From: Helichrysum umbraculigerum
Lineage: Eukaryota > Streptophyta > Magnoliopsida > Asterales > Asteraceae
Assembly (NCBI GenBank): GCA_949592205.1
Contig: CATIUR010000001.1
Coordinates: 243,527,250 to 243,591,249 of the forward strand
Direction: 5' to 3'
Length of the DNA: 64,000 nucleotides
Shown here in pieces: positions 43,437 through 54,285 of the stretch. Under the pieces are notes generated by a model, which made no database searches, was not told the origin of the DNA, and saw only the letters and a program-made list of their open reading frames with translations. Both the position numbers and the translations under genes were made by a program. Every line of letters begins with the position of its first letter. The first letter of the stretch is position 1.

Positions 43437-45974
43437 CTACTTGGTAACAGATACATCATCATCAATCCTCATAGAAGCAGCAGTACCAAGAACCTCAGAA
43501 GCAACATTTGCATCAACAACGATTTGTTGCAATCCAAATTCATGACAATGAGCATTATAATAGCCAATTTGATGAATACTCCAAGTGTTAGTAACTTCAT
43601 TTGATGGCTGCACTTTCCTCTCCAAAACCGCTAAGACCAACTTTCTTTGATAATTATACATTCCCAAATCTGCCATCCAATCATCATCTGAATCAGAATC
43701 GTCCATTATCTCACCCTCATCATTTAAGGCACCGTATGGATTTGAAGTTGGAATGTCATTCAGCTCCACGACTTGCATTGAAGACTGACCAGCATACACA
43801 CTCAAATTAGTCTGTACCATATTCTCAACTGGTTTTGATACACTAGTAATTAACTCACCCAAATCTTTCTTCTTTTCTCGTATCACTGTTACAGAATTCT
43901 GCTTTCCATTCTCAGTTACTTTAACATACTTATGTTGCATATTTCTTACTTGATACCCTCCTCTAATTCTATCAAAAGCAGTACCCCTATTTGCTATTAC
44001 ACCTCTGTTCTGACTAGAATTCATACTCTGCCCTTTATACACCTGCTTCTGCCCACTTTGATTGACTTTATTTTGAGCAAACTTACTACCATTATTAACA
44101 CTACTCTGCCATTTTGCATTTAGTCTATCAACAATACTATCCTTCTTTCCCACAAATTGAAAACCCTCATCATTAACATCATTTTGATTTTCAACATAGT
44201 CCTCACGCCTTTTTACTTTCAAAGCATCTTTCAAAACATTTGCAGCAACTTCATCTTCAGTCATAGGTCTGACTTTGCATTGCTTGAACGTATGGCCAAA
44301 TACTTTACAATGTGTGCATAATGGTGGTTTCCATTGAAAACTCACTTCCAGTTTACCAACCTTAGGAGAAAAGTTACCCATTGCTGGATATTCAAATTCG
44401 ATATATGCAGGTAATTCTTCCTCAGCTAATACTTCAACTAAAACCCGTGCATAACCCAATCTGCCACTTTTGTGCATACATCTATCCATTGTTACCTTAT
44501 CCATTAAAACTGGCCTACCAATGCTACTCACCAATTTTCCAATACTTTTCCCATTCCATAACTCAATAGGAATATTATGTATACATACCCATAAAGGAAC
44601 CTTTTGAGGTTCAATCTTCTCAAGCCATACCCCCGGTTCCCATTTGTTTAGAAAGAATGGCACATTTTCTACAAGCCATGGTCCACTTTCTAAAACTGCA
44701 TTTAATCCTTTTTCACTTTTGAACTTACATAAATAGAAACCGGCAGCAGTTTTGGTTACCTCTTTCAAATCATACATTCTCCACATTCTTCTAAGATTAG
44801 CATTAACCACTTGATAATCCATAGACGTTCCTATAAAGTACCCATAAAGTTGTAAAGTAAAGAAACTACCACCTCTTTTTATTTCTTCTTCAGAAAAGAT
44901 AACCCATTTTTGCCCATTAAGAAGCTTAACAGGAGGTATATATTCCATTTTGACTTCATCCACTTCTTTAGTTTTCTTCAATAAATCAGCAAATGAGACC
45001 CTTTGATTGACCCATACATTTGGCTTTACCACAGCAGTAGAATCAATAATCTTATCACCATCATGGCCATCAATTTTACCATTCCCACTAGCTGCTGTTT
45101 TTGAGACACCATCTATCCCTTTATTTACTGCTTCAATTGAATCCATATCTAAGTCATTATCACTAGCAATATTTCCACCAATTTTATCAAGGCTAACAAC
45201 ATGTTCATCAATTTTATCCTTTACACAATTAACCTCTGCACTCTCATTCACAACCCCCTGTTCATTACCATCATTCTTAAAATTTGTAGTAACATACTCA
45301 GCAGCCTTATTGCATAAAACATCATGGTTAATCGAAGGCAAAAAATCAGATTCGATTGGATTATCAGGACTATCGACCCTATTGTTCTTAAAATGCATAG
45401 GGAGTTTTAACGATATACCTGAACCAGCAGCAATATCAATTGCATCATCATTTTTCGATTCAAAGTAACCTATTGCTTCCTTCACCGATTTAATCACAGT
45501 ATCACCTTTCAATTGCGTTTCTAAACCGTGAACATCAACCATATGCTCTTCAGCAACATGAGTATCAGGAGCAGTATTAAACCCAACATGAAAATTGAGA
45601 TCACCCAAAGGGAGATTCAATAATGGAAAAGATTCAACAGGTTGCTTAGACTTTTTAGCAGAATGCTCCGGGTCTGAATACCCCTGCACAACAGCCCCCA
45701 TCTTCAATTTCTGCTTGCGTTTTTTAACTTTTGTGACTTTCTTTTTAATTGAAGCTTGAAGATGCCGACTCGTAGCTTTCTGTGATTCATCTTCCTCAAA
45801 CGATTCATGTTTAGATGCACGTAGCTTAGCCCTAGTTTGAGCAGGGCTTGAATTAAACACAGGTGTTGATTCAGATAATTTATTAACCGGAGTACGAAAC
45901 TCTTCAATTTTTGAACAATCGAGGGGGTCGGGAGGACGATTAAGTGAATCAGTGGTGATAGATGATGGATTCAT
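43437..45974 (-). CDS. LINE-1 ORF1 protein (DUF4283 and zinc knuckle)
   Basis: 845 residues, uninterrupted. ORF1 proteins bind the element RNA and act as nucleic-acid chaperones in the LINE ribonucleoprotein. The first ~330 residues are a variable, acidic and Lys-rich region with a basic KKKVTKVKKRKQK stretch at about 77-90, which may be a nuclear signal. Residues about 350-540 are a DUF4283-type domain (KWVIFSEEEIKRGG, GPWLVENVPFFLNKW, VPLWVCIHNIPIELW, GRPVLMD). A knuckle follows, C553-C556-H561-C566 (CTHCKVFGHTFKQC), then a basic tail. ATG at 45974 follows a ~110-bp 5' UTR. It is the only intact protein of its element; the full open frame and perfect TSD point to a young insertion. Confidence 0.88.
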   Translation of the reverse strand: MNPSSITTDSLNRPPDPLDCSKIEEFRTPVNKLSESTPVFNSSPAQTRAKLRASKHESFEEDESQKATSRHLQASIKKKVTKVKKRKQKLKMGAVVQGYSDPEHSAKKSKQPVESFPLLNLPLGDLNFHVGFNTAPDTHVAEEHMVDVHGLETQLKGDTVIKSVKEAIGYFESKNDDAIDIAAGSGISLKLPMHFKNNRVDSPDNPIESDFLPSINHDVLCNKAAEYVTTNFKNDGNEQGVVNESAEVNCVKDKIDEHVVSLDKIGGNIASDNDLDMDSIEAVNKGIDGVSKTAASGNGKIDGHDGDKIIDSTAVVKPNVWVNQRVSFADLLKKTKEVDEVKMEYIPPVKLLNGQKWVIFSEEEIKRGGSFFTLQLYGYFIGTSMDYQVVNANLRRMWRMYDLKEVTKTAAGFYLCKFKSEKGLNAVLESGPWLVENVPFFLNKWEPGVWLEKIEPQKVPLWVCIHNIPIELWNGKSIGKLVSSIGRPVLMDKVTMDRCMHKSGRLGYARVLVEVLAEEELPAYIEFEYPAMGNFSPKVGKLEVSFQWKPPLCTHCKVFGHTFKQCKVRPMTEDEVAANVLKDALKVKRREDYVENQNDVNDEGFQFVGKKDSIVDRLNAKWQSSVNNGSKFAQNKVNQSGQKQVYKGQSMNSSQNRGVIANRGTAFDRIRGGYQVRNMQHKYVKVTENGKQNSVTVIREKKKDLGELITSVSKPVENMVQTNLSVYAGQSSMQVVELNDIPTSNPYGALNDEGEIMDDSDSDDDWMADLGMYNYQRKLVLAVLERKVQPSNEVTNTWSIHQIGYYNAHCHEFGLQQIVVDANVASEVLGTAASMRIDDDVSVTK

Positions 45975-46088
45975 GAACAGATTGAGTGATTAACAGGAAG
46001 TTTTAGTAGGATTTGTTGGTTGAATCAATGAAAAAAGGACGTCCGTACAGGGATCGCCAAAATCGCACACACAAACGAGAGAAAAGAC

Positions 46089-46103
46089 AGGGTGTGCTTG
46101 GTT
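46089..46103. repeat. LINE target-site duplication (right)
   Basis: AGGGTGTGCTTGGTT. The target itself (TTA then GGGTGTGCTTGGTT) resembles a Tourist/Harbinger MITE tip, so the LINE may have entered an older MITE. Confidence 0.9.
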
Positions 46104-47230
46104 GAAACGTAAAGAATAGAAAAGGGAATGGTAAAGGGAATGTTGGGTGATGCAATGGGTGATGTTGCTCGGTTGAAATGTTGAGGAATGAATATACTAT
46201 TTCTTTCATATGATTTTTTTCTACATCAAAATTTGTTGAAAGCTATTTAACAGCCATAATAAAGACAAAGTAGTTTCTCGAGTAAATTCCATAAATGGTC
46301 CTTGTAGTTTACATTGATTTACGAAAATAGCCCATGTACTCTTTTTTCAACGTTTTTGATCCAATAACTTTGGATTTGCTCGCAAGTAAGGTCTGAACGT
46401 TTGCGATTATGGTACCCCAACTAATTCAGCATCATCAATTGAAATACAAGTGTTTCATAATGCAATAAATATTGAAAACAAATGTACAACTGTTATTGCA
46501 TCATGCGCAAAACATAATGATATTGTACTCTACCATTTAATTTGGACCCGGAGCATTAATTATAACCTCTTGTCAACACTAACTCTATATACTCCGTATG
46601 TTAAACGTCTAAAAAGACAAAACCTAACAACAATATCTAACTGGACCACATAATTGTCCTATATACATATTTTACATGACAATAAATTCATCACTCTTCA
46701 AACTTCAAACCATTAAAATAAAAACGAAGCTATATCTCTTAACACTATAATCATTGCACTCGTATATATAACTATATACATCTATTTAGTGGACAATTAA
46801 ACTGAAACTTTTAAGATAGCGAAATTGTTTTCTTCGCCCATTTATCCTTCCAAGTATCATCCAAAAGAATTAATCAAAGTTCCTATCCAATACATGGTCA
46901 AAATCTTGAAATGAATGTCGAATTGTATCTATATAAAAAACACACAATTTACACTTGTTAATGTGTGTGAAAATGTAAAAATGGTAATCTCAATGGATAA
47001 TTTATCTGGGAAACTCTGAAAAAGTAAAAAGGGTCGTTTATGATTGGGAAATGTGGTGAAGATTGATTGGTTGATGACAATATAACCTTATCCAATGACA
47101 CAGAAAGACAACTAAGCAACATTTAAACTTATTACAAACTTTTGTAGTGCTTCAATGGGGGAAATACTTAGGTAAAAAGATTTAAAATTATGCATAGAGA
47201 TTTGCACACAAATCACAAATTTATGGCTAA

Positions 47231-47349
47231 TGATATATCCACCATTAAAATTGATAGATCCACCAAATATATGCATTAACAGGTTGTACTGTACAGCCTG
47301 TTAATGCATATGTTTTGTGGATCTATCAATTTTAGTGTTGGATATATCA
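47231..47349. mobile_element. Short foldback MITE
   Basis: Near-complete palindrome: left arm TGATATATCCACCATTAAAA..., including ATTGATAGATCCAC and TGCATTAACAGG; right arm CCTGTTAATGCA, GTGGATCTATCAAT and TTGGATATATCA. Only GTTGTACTGTACA separates the arms. Class unknown. Confidence 0.75.
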
Positions 47350-48116
47350 CCACCCCAAATTTATACGGAGTATTTTACAAAGTTTTACGAGTATGTTTAT
47401 ATTTTAAACAAGAAAGTGATAAATAGAGTTTAGTAATTACTCCCTCTGTCATACTTGAAATGTCCAATTTACGATTTTAACCTTTTGAGTTGTTCCATTG
47501 TAAAGGTTCACTTTCATTTATAACCACTCAAAAAAGACTTTATCACGTGTAAGTCTAGAAATCAACCTAATCGGATAATTAGCATTTCATTGCAATGAGA
47601 AAAGGGTGTTGATATTTCCACAAAGTTTTTTGATAAATTCACTATAACTGTGAATCTACTGTTTATACAGTTACAAGTGTTTAATGCACAAGTATGGTAG
47701 ATTTATAAAAAGTTTGATGGAAATATAACCACTCACGATAAAAACATTTCAAAGCATTTTTACACAAAAATGCTTTAAAACAGTTGTCATTGAAGATGCT
47801 TTTAACAATATCCAAAGTTACAAGGGGGTTTTAACGTTTGTGAGTTGTAATAATGATTTGCAAATTATGAATTATGAGTTGTACGTTGATAAGGGTGTCC
47901 TTCCTTACTTTTGAGGGATAGTGACCTAACACTGGGATTCGTGTGTGTGTCCAAAGTGTGTGGGTGTGTGCCTTTTGGTTGCTGAAGGTGTGTCATTTAT
48001 TTGTTGATCTATTCCTGTTATATCAAGTTTTATCTCTATAGAACACCTTTTTACTAAGCACTCTCAAAACATGACAACTCATCATTTTAGAGACCTTTAC
48101 AAATTTACATGTGTAC

Positions 48117-48153
<37 letters not shown>
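48117..48153. repeat. (AAT)n microsatellite
   Basis: About 12 uninterrupted TAA triplets. Confidence 0.93.
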
Positions 48154-48154
<1 letters not shown>

Positions 48155-48240
48155 TAAATTTAAAATACCTACATTAAGCCTTACTAACCCTTCACACACC
48201 TCATTCAACTATTACCATCTCCAATTTTTCACCATACTAA

Positions 48241-50433
48241 GACTGCTCCTTACGGCGTCGGTATGGGGGCGTCGGTGAGCACCGACGGGACCGACGCCAT
48301 AGGCACGGCCCGTCGGTTGGGGGCTTCGGTTTCCCGACGGAAGAGAGAGGGGGTGGGTGGGACCCGATGCTGCTTTTGTGCCGTTTAACATTAAAAAAAA
48401 AATTTAAAAATTAAAAAGAAAAAGGCTTAAACGGTAAAAAAAAATATATAATTTAATTTTAAAATTTTTTTCCTTTTTCACACACTATAAATTCAAACAA
48501 AATCCAACCAATTTTCCACAACATTCACACTCCAACTTCCAAATATTCCACAACTTTATATAATTTTACTTTCCAATTTACCACTTTCAACCTATTTTCC
48601 ACAACATTCACACCTTAACTTCCAAATATTCCACAACTTCTACAATTTCTACAACTTTAATATTATTTTCATTTCATTTCTTTTACCCATTTTTCACCAC
48701 TTTTATACCAAATTCATCTACAAAAAAATACCATTTAGTTAACATGTCTGGATCCGATTCCGATCGAGACGATTTAAATGTTGTCCTAACCGTATACAAT
48801 CCGATCGCTAACCGTATACAACAAGATACGTCATCCGATTCGGACGATGAGACCGAAGTTACAACACGTGTTCCATGTCGGAGACGTTATTTTCAAAGAG
48901 ATCGTTATGGCGCCGGTCAACGTTTATATCAAGACTACTTTGCCAAGGACCCGACATTCCCGCTTGATTTCTTTCGTCGTCGCTTTCGGATGAGTCGCCC
49001 ATTGTTTATACATTTATGCCAAGGTATCTTATCGTACTCTCACCTTCCGATACCCCCTTACTTTTCTTTTTTCCATCAAGGTCAAGACGCAACCGGAAGG
49101 CCCGGATTTAATGTTTTCCAAAAAGTCACGTCGGCCTTACGGCAAATGGCATACGGTTGTGCCGCCGACGCATTCGATGAATACTTACATATGGGTCAAC
49201 AAACATCATACGATTGTTTGGACAACTTTTGTAAATGTATTTTTCATCTGTATTCACGTGAATATTTAAGAAACCCAACACTCCATGATGTGCAACGGTT
49301 GCATCAACGGCATGCGGAACTACACGGTTTTTCGGGTATGCTTGGAAGTATTGATTGTATGCACTGGGCTTGGAGAAATTGCCCAATCGCATGGCAAGGT
49401 CAATACACTCGAGGTGATCACGGCTATCCAACAATCATGCTTGAAGTCGTTGCCTCCTACGATTTGTGGATTTGGCACGCTTTCTTTGGTCCTGCCGGAT
49501 CGAACAACGACATCAACGTTCTCAATGAATCTGATTTATTCCAAGACTTACTACAAGATCGAGCTCCTCAAGTCAACTTCACTATTGCCGGTCAACAATT
49601 CAACAAAGGGTATTATCTCGGCAATGGAATATATCCGGAATGGTCGACGATTGTGAAGTCGTTCAAGTATCCGTTAACAGAAGCCGAGTCAAGGTTCAAG
49701 AGGTACCAAGAATCAGCAAGGAAAGATGTGGAACGGGCATTCGGGGTACTTCAAGGCCGTTGGCAAATCTTGAAAAACCCCGCTAGACCATATAGCATCA
49801 ACAAAATACGGCGAATCATGTATTGTTGTGTAATTTTACACAACATGATAATCGAAGATAATGGACGCAATATGTGTACACACGAGGAAGAGTATTGGAC
49901 AAACCCGGAAAATCTACCTCAACGAACGTGGGAAGAAAGGGTAGCGGTGCAACTACATATGGATAAAGAATTGCGTGACCATGTCGTGCATCATCGTCTT
50001 CGCGATGCCCTCATCGAACACATCTCGAGCCTCCCACCAAATTTTCGAGGGCGTTAGGTAGTTTTAATTTCTTATTAATAAATGTATTTTTTTAGGATTT
50101 GTAATAATTTTAATTTCTTTTTAATTAATGTAATTTTTTTTTTTTAGGATTTGTAATATTTTTAATGTATTTTTAATTAATGTAATTTTTTTTTTTAGGA
50201 TTTGTAATATTTTATTTTGAATTAATGTAATGTTTTTAGTTTTAATTTAAATGTGTTATTTAAGTTTTGTATTAAATAAATAGATTAAATAGTGTGTGGG
50301 GCCCTGAAAATAAGGGAAGTGATGTTGCTGTTGGCAGTGGAGTGTCAGTTTGTGTCAGTTTGGGGAAAAGCTGACGTGGCGCTGAGCTGGCAGGAAACTG
50401 ATGCGTCAGTTCGCGTCTCCATTGGGAGGAGTC
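48241..50433 (+). mobile_element. Complete PIF/Harbinger transposon carrying transposase only
   Basis: Terminal inverted repeats GACTGCTCCTTACGG (48241-48255) and, on the minus strand from 50433, GACTCCTCCCAATGG match at 11 of 15 positions. Flanks are the Harbinger 3-bp duplication TAA (48238-48240 and 50434-50436). GC-rich subterminal hairpins (GCGTCGGT...ACCGACGC; CGTCGG...CCGACGG) follow the left end. The transposase is 48744-50057. There is no ORF1 gene inside, so ORF1 function would have to come from elsewhere. Three imperfect ~57-bp repeats (TTAATTAATGTAATTTTTT, then AGGATTTGTAAT) fill 50070-50240. Confidence 0.92.
48744..50057 (+). CDS. Harbinger transposase (HARBI1-like nuclease), Asp-to-Asn at second catalytic site
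   Basis: 437 residues, intronless and open. This family cuts and joins DNA at element ends through a DDE catalytic triad. An acidic start (SGSDSDRDD, SSDSDDETE) and a helix-turn-helix-like region (PTFPLDFFRRRFRMSRPLF) precede the nuclease. The first Asp is D204 in LGSIDCMHW; GSNNDINVL holds the conserved D256; the Glu is E330 in KDVERAFGVLQ. In plant PIF/Harbinger proteins the second catalytic Asp lies in YYL(A/T)DGIYP, 35 residues before the Glu. Here that block is YYLGNGIYP, placing Asn at residue 294 (codon AAT, 49623-49625), exactly 35 residues before E330. The protein is probably catalytically impaired although otherwise complete. Confidence 0.9.
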   Translation: MSGSDSDRDDLNVVLTVYNPIANRIQQDTSSDSDDETEVTTRVPCRRRYFQRDRYGAGQRLYQDYFAKDPTFPLDFFRRRFRMSRPLFIHLCQGILSYSHLPIPPYFSFFHQGQDATGRPGFNVFQKVTSALRQMAYGCAADAFDEYLHMGQQTSYDCLDNFCKCIFHLYSREYLRNPTLHDVQRLHQRHAELHGFSGMLGSIDCMHWAWRNCPIAWQGQYTRGDHGYPTIMLEVVASYDLWIWHAFFGPAGSNNDINVLNESDLFQDLLQDRAPQVNFTIAGQQFNKGYYLGNGIYPEWSTIVKSFKYPLTEAESRFKRYQESARKDVERAFGVLQGRWQILKNPARPYSINKIRRIMYCCVILHNMIIEDNGRNMCTHEEEYWTNPENLPQRTWEERVAVQLHMDKELRDHVVHHRLRDALIEHISSLPPNFRGR

Positions 50434-50436
50434 TAA

Positions 50437-50880
50437 CACACTACAACTCTCTCTCTATTTTAAATGCCTCCATGTGTTCTCAATATAAAATTAGTAATCT
50501 TTTCACCTTAATAAAGTTTTCGTTCATTAAGGAAAAAAAAAACTCTTCTTACCCTAAATCCCTAATTATATTATCAATTTCATTAGAGGAAAAATAAGTA
50601 TACTTGTTACATACATAATTATTTATGTAAATTTTACTGTTTTGTTGTTAAAATTTAAAACAAAGCATGTTTAACCTTCTTCAAAATCTTCTCTTCCTAC
50701 ATGTATACTATAAATATAAAATTACACCCTTCAAAGTTAAAACTCTTTAAATATGATGCCTTATCATTTTTGATATTTTTAAAATGTAACACTTTTAACA
50801 TACCAAGATATGACATACTATATGATTATATGACAATTATATGATATGCATAACTACTATACATAAAACTTTATAACATT
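50437..50880. other. Intergenic, nothing recognised
   Basis: AT-rich sequence right of the Harbinger element; no gene or element end is recognised. Confidence 0.4.
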
Positions 50881-50892
50881 AATGCAAATTAT

Positions 50893-50895
<3 letters not shown>

Positions 50896-50930
<35 letters not shown>

Positions 50931-50936
50931 AATTAT

Positions 50937-51014
<78 letters not shown>
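50896..51014. repeat. (TA)n microsatellite, interrupted
   Basis: Two TA runs separated by a repeat of the flanking sequence ATGCAAATTATATCA. Confidence 0.93.
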
Positions 51015-51016
<2 letters not shown>

Positions 51017-51164
51017 TTATCATAAAACACCCCTGACATTTTTTAAGTTTGATACTTTTAAAATATTACACTAACTTCTAACACAATTGATAGTCTTAAT
51101 TACTACATATGACAAACGACATGATCATATAGCTATTATACCTAATAACTTATTATGTTTGTAG

Positions 51165-51905
51165 GGTGGGGTTCAAATGAGAATAGGAATTTGTGTGAGA
51201 ATGAGAGAACCAATGATATTGTACCACGTGTACAAAGAGAATGCTCCACATGTACAAAACTCATTTACCCCCAACATCAATTATCTCACAAATGACAAAT
51301 CAAAAAATTACGAAAATTGCACCACTAAATTCAGCGTTTTATCTTCTTCGATTTGCCGTCCCTCAAGGCATAATTTCGACGAGTTTTTTTTCATCTTTTT
51401 TTGTGGGTTTCACATTTACTAACACATGTGTTAAAGTATTGCGTTTAGGGTTTAGGGGTTAGGGTTTAGGGTTTGAGGTTTGGGGTTTCTCCCCGAAACT
51501 CCAAACCTCAAACCCTAAACGCTTTACAAAACTCTAAACCCTAAATCATACTAAACCCTAAACCTTAAACCCTACTAAACCCTAAACCCTACTAAACCCT
51601 AACCCTAACCATAAACCCTAACCTTAACCACAAATTAAATGTATAACCAATCACTAACACATGTGTTACTAATTTGTAAAACCCACCAAAAAATGGAAGA
51701 AAAAAAAAGTTGTCGAAAGTATGCCTTGAGGGACGGCAAATAGAAGAGGAGAAAACGCTAAATTTTATGGTGCAATTTTCATGATTTTTCGACTTACCGT
51801 TTGTGAGATATTTAATTTTTAAAAATGTGGAGGAGAGAGAATAAAGTGATACATGGCAGAAATCTGTTGGTTCCCTCATTCTCACTCAAAATTGATGTAC
51901 TCATT
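51165..51905. mobile_element. Long foldback element with telomere-like core
   Basis: Left arm (GTTCAAATGAGAATAGG..., GAGAATGAGAGAACCAA, ...TTGCCGTCCCTCAAGGCATA, CTAACACATGTGTTA) and right arm (TAACACATGTGTTACT, TATGCCTTGAGGGACGGCAA, TTGGTTCCCTCATTCTCACTC, CTCATTTGAAC) are inverted copies of about 300 bp each with moderate divergence. The tips resemble the foldback at 2786-3152. There is no coding capacity. A Mutator-like foldback is the likeliest class. Confidence 0.72.
51445..51625. repeat. Head-to-head telomere-like repeats
   Basis: TTTAGGG-type units run on the plus strand at 51445-51490, and CCCTAAA-type units from about 51500 to 51625, meeting at GGGGTTTCTCCCCGAAACTCC. They form the loop and inner arms of the foldback. 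Confidence 0.75.
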
Positions 51906-52767
51906 TGAACTTTACTCAATGTAATCTTATTTCATATCTATGTCTTTAAAAACCAGATAGAATTGAACATATATTAGATATACACTTATTTGTGTAGGTA
52001 ATGATATTATATAACTATTTAGGTGAATCTAAAAGTAGGCCTAACTTCTTTATTGGTTAATACAATTTATCTTTTCTAATCTTATTGGTTGAAATGACAC
52101 ATGTCCTTATTATATTTTTGGGCTTAATTTAAGGCTCCTTAAATAGGCCTTAATCTGAAAGTACTTGTATGTTTTATCATATACGCAGTATATATGTACT
52201 CTTAAGTATATGCTTACATTTATCGCAATGGTTCATGGATTAAGTTCATGTGAATATCTAATCTTATAATTTAGGTTCAAGTGAATATACATTATCAATG
52301 ATACATTCACTATTAATATAAAAAGTTATACAAAAATATTTGAAAAAGGAATAATAGACATGAGGGATGTGCGTATGCATAGCCATGCACTTACTAGTAT
52401 TAAATATAAATACATAGTTTTTAAATCAAAATAATGTTTATAAATGAATATGATGATTTAAATGAGACGATGTGTAAAGTATAATCATAATCCACACACT
52501 TTGAACAAATATTAAACGGTATGGTTTATGTTTAGTAAAAGTAGTTATAAGCTATAATTACTAAGTTGTAGGTGTAAGATATGAGCTATAAGGTGAAACT
52601 TTTAGTATAGATGTGAAGTGAAGCTTTGTAATTATTTTCAAATGAATGCTAACGTAGCAAAATTGTAGGCGACAAATGTAAAATGACATAAAAGGATATA
52701 CACGAAAATAGATAATGAAGAAGATTAGTAATTAAGGAACGTTAAAGTAATTTTATTTTTAAAAGTT
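51906..52767. other. Intergenic; GGCCTAA/TAGGCCT words
   Basis: No gene. Around 52030-52160, AAGTAGGCCTAAC and AAATAGGCCTTAA flank sequence containing TTGGTT. A related arrangement recurs at 54318-54460, suggesting a shared small repeat family. Confidence 0.35.
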
Positions 52768-54285
52768 AAGCTCTCTCCAACCATACTTCTATCTCTCTCT
52801 CTCAATATAGAGGAAATGGAGAATCTTTTCATCATATTTCTCCATTAAAAAGTACAAACAACTTCTCTCAACTGTCTACTATAAAAACACAACATTTATT
52901 AGTTTATTCTATTTAATTTATGTTTGAACAATGTTGTAATAAGTTTACAAGTTTTTCTAATATGTGCTCTAAGGTCATAGGTTAACAATTATTTAATAAG
53001 ATCAATATTCTTCTTGAAATTATAATCAAGCATCAATTAACTTCAATTCTTAATCTTCCAAATTTACCCTTTCTATATTAACAAAATTTATTATTACATC
53101 TAACTACCAAATAAACTAACTAAACTATAATTAATTTACTGAAAGTACATTTTTACAATTTTATCATACATTCGTAATAGTCGCTAATGAGTACTCCCTC
53201 CGTCCCAATTTGATTGTCACATTTTGACTTTTAGAGTCTTTCTTTGACAACTTTGACCTTGAATATATTTTTTTTGTGTTATATAATACTTGATGCAAAT
53301 TATACCAATGAAAATATATTGAGAACTCAACCCATTCATATATTTTGTATCAAGTATTATATAAAACAAACAAAAATATTCAAGGTCAAAGTTGTCAAAG
53401 AAAGACTCTAAAAATCAAAATGAGACAATCAAATGGGGACGGAGGGAGTATAATTTATTATTTTAAAATCTTAGAAAATATTTATAAAATCCAAAAAAAA
53501 AAAAAAAATGGACGCTTGCGATTAATTATTGTTCATATACATACAGTACCACTAAAGTTATTTTTATTTTATTTTTTTCTTTGTGAATCTTAATATGTAG
53601 TGATAATATCTGTGGATGAACAAAGATTTGATTTTTTTTTTTTGAACTCTAAAACGTAATGTTCACGTTTATTTTGGATGAAATGTTAGAAACCAAAGAA
53701 AGAATAAAAATTTGGTCATGAATCTTGTAGAATTAGAATTCGTTTTGTACTAAGAGTATACATAATTTAAATTTTTTTACATTTAGCAGATACCATTTAC
53801 ATTTATTTTTAGTTAGTGGGATTTAATTTATTGTGTGGATAGAGAAGGGGTAAATTTGGAAGATAACTAACATTGAAGTTAATTAATGCTTGCTTATAAT
53901 TTCAAGAAGAATATTGATCTCATTAAATGTTTGTTAACATATGCCCTTAGTGCACATATTAGAAAAACCCTAAGTTTATATACGAGAAAGTTCCTATAGT
54001 TATGTTAATTTTTTTTATTGAGATCATCTTGATGTAATTTTATAACATATTAGTTTTTGTTATATCATTTTTTTCATTTATTTTATTATATTTATATAAA
54101 ATAATCAATAGTAGGAGTACTTTTTAATAACAATAAATAACATTTTTAACAATATAGAAGTATGACAAAGGGTGATAATAACACTAGAAACTATGGAGTG
54201 TGGATTTTAGAGTATGAATAGTGTCCTCTCTAGAAATTATGAATTTATGCAAGTATATTTCTCTAAAATATAGAGGAATCGTTGG
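52768..54285. mobile_element. Long inverted-repeat element containing a Stowaway
   Basis: Arms at about 52955-53087 and 53838-53985 are inverted copies (TCTAATATGTGC / GCACATATTAGA; AGATCAATATTCTTCTTGAA / TTCAAGAAGAATATTGATCT; CTTCCAAATTTACCC / GGGTAAATTTGGAAG). Outer tips also pair weakly (CTCTCCAACCATACTTCTAT versus, on the minus strand, CACTCCAACGATTCCTCTAT). No protein is recognised. Exact ends and TSD are uncertain. Confidence 0.6.
53194..53448. mobile_element. Stowaway MITE (Tc1/mariner)
   Basis: 255 bp with terminal repeats CTCCCTCCGTCCC and its complement GGGACGGAGGGAG, flanked by TA (53192-53193 and 53449-53450). It folds into a hairpin over most of its length. It sits in the loop of the long inverted-repeat element. 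Confidence 0.95.

Larger units (their letters stand above)
43016..46088 (-). mobile_element. LINE-1 type element with intact ORF1, ORF2 nearly absent
   Basis: A minus-strand element with a poly(A) tail (T run to 43042), a short 3' UTR, an ORF2 stub (43136-43400), a complete ORF1 (43437-45974) and a 5' UTR ending at 46088. It is bounded by a perfect 15-bp TSD, and the presence of a 5' UTR indicates no 5' truncation. A normal plant L1 of this kind would carry about 3.5-4 kb of ORF2; here an internal deletion removed the endonuclease and RT. It must have moved with enzymes supplied in trans, or been deleted after insertion. Confidence 0.9.
46104..48237. other. Intergenic, with foldback MITE and microsatellite
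   Basis: No gene is recognised. It contains a 119-bp foldback (47231-47349, separate entry), a lone Stowaway-like tip ACTCCCTCTGTC at about 47439 without a partner, and an AAT microsatellite at 48117-48153. Short frames have no motifs. Confidence 0.4.

Noticed and set aside
51445..51625. True telomere or telomere fusion
   Set aside because: Short, degenerate, inside a foldback element with unique DNA on both sides.
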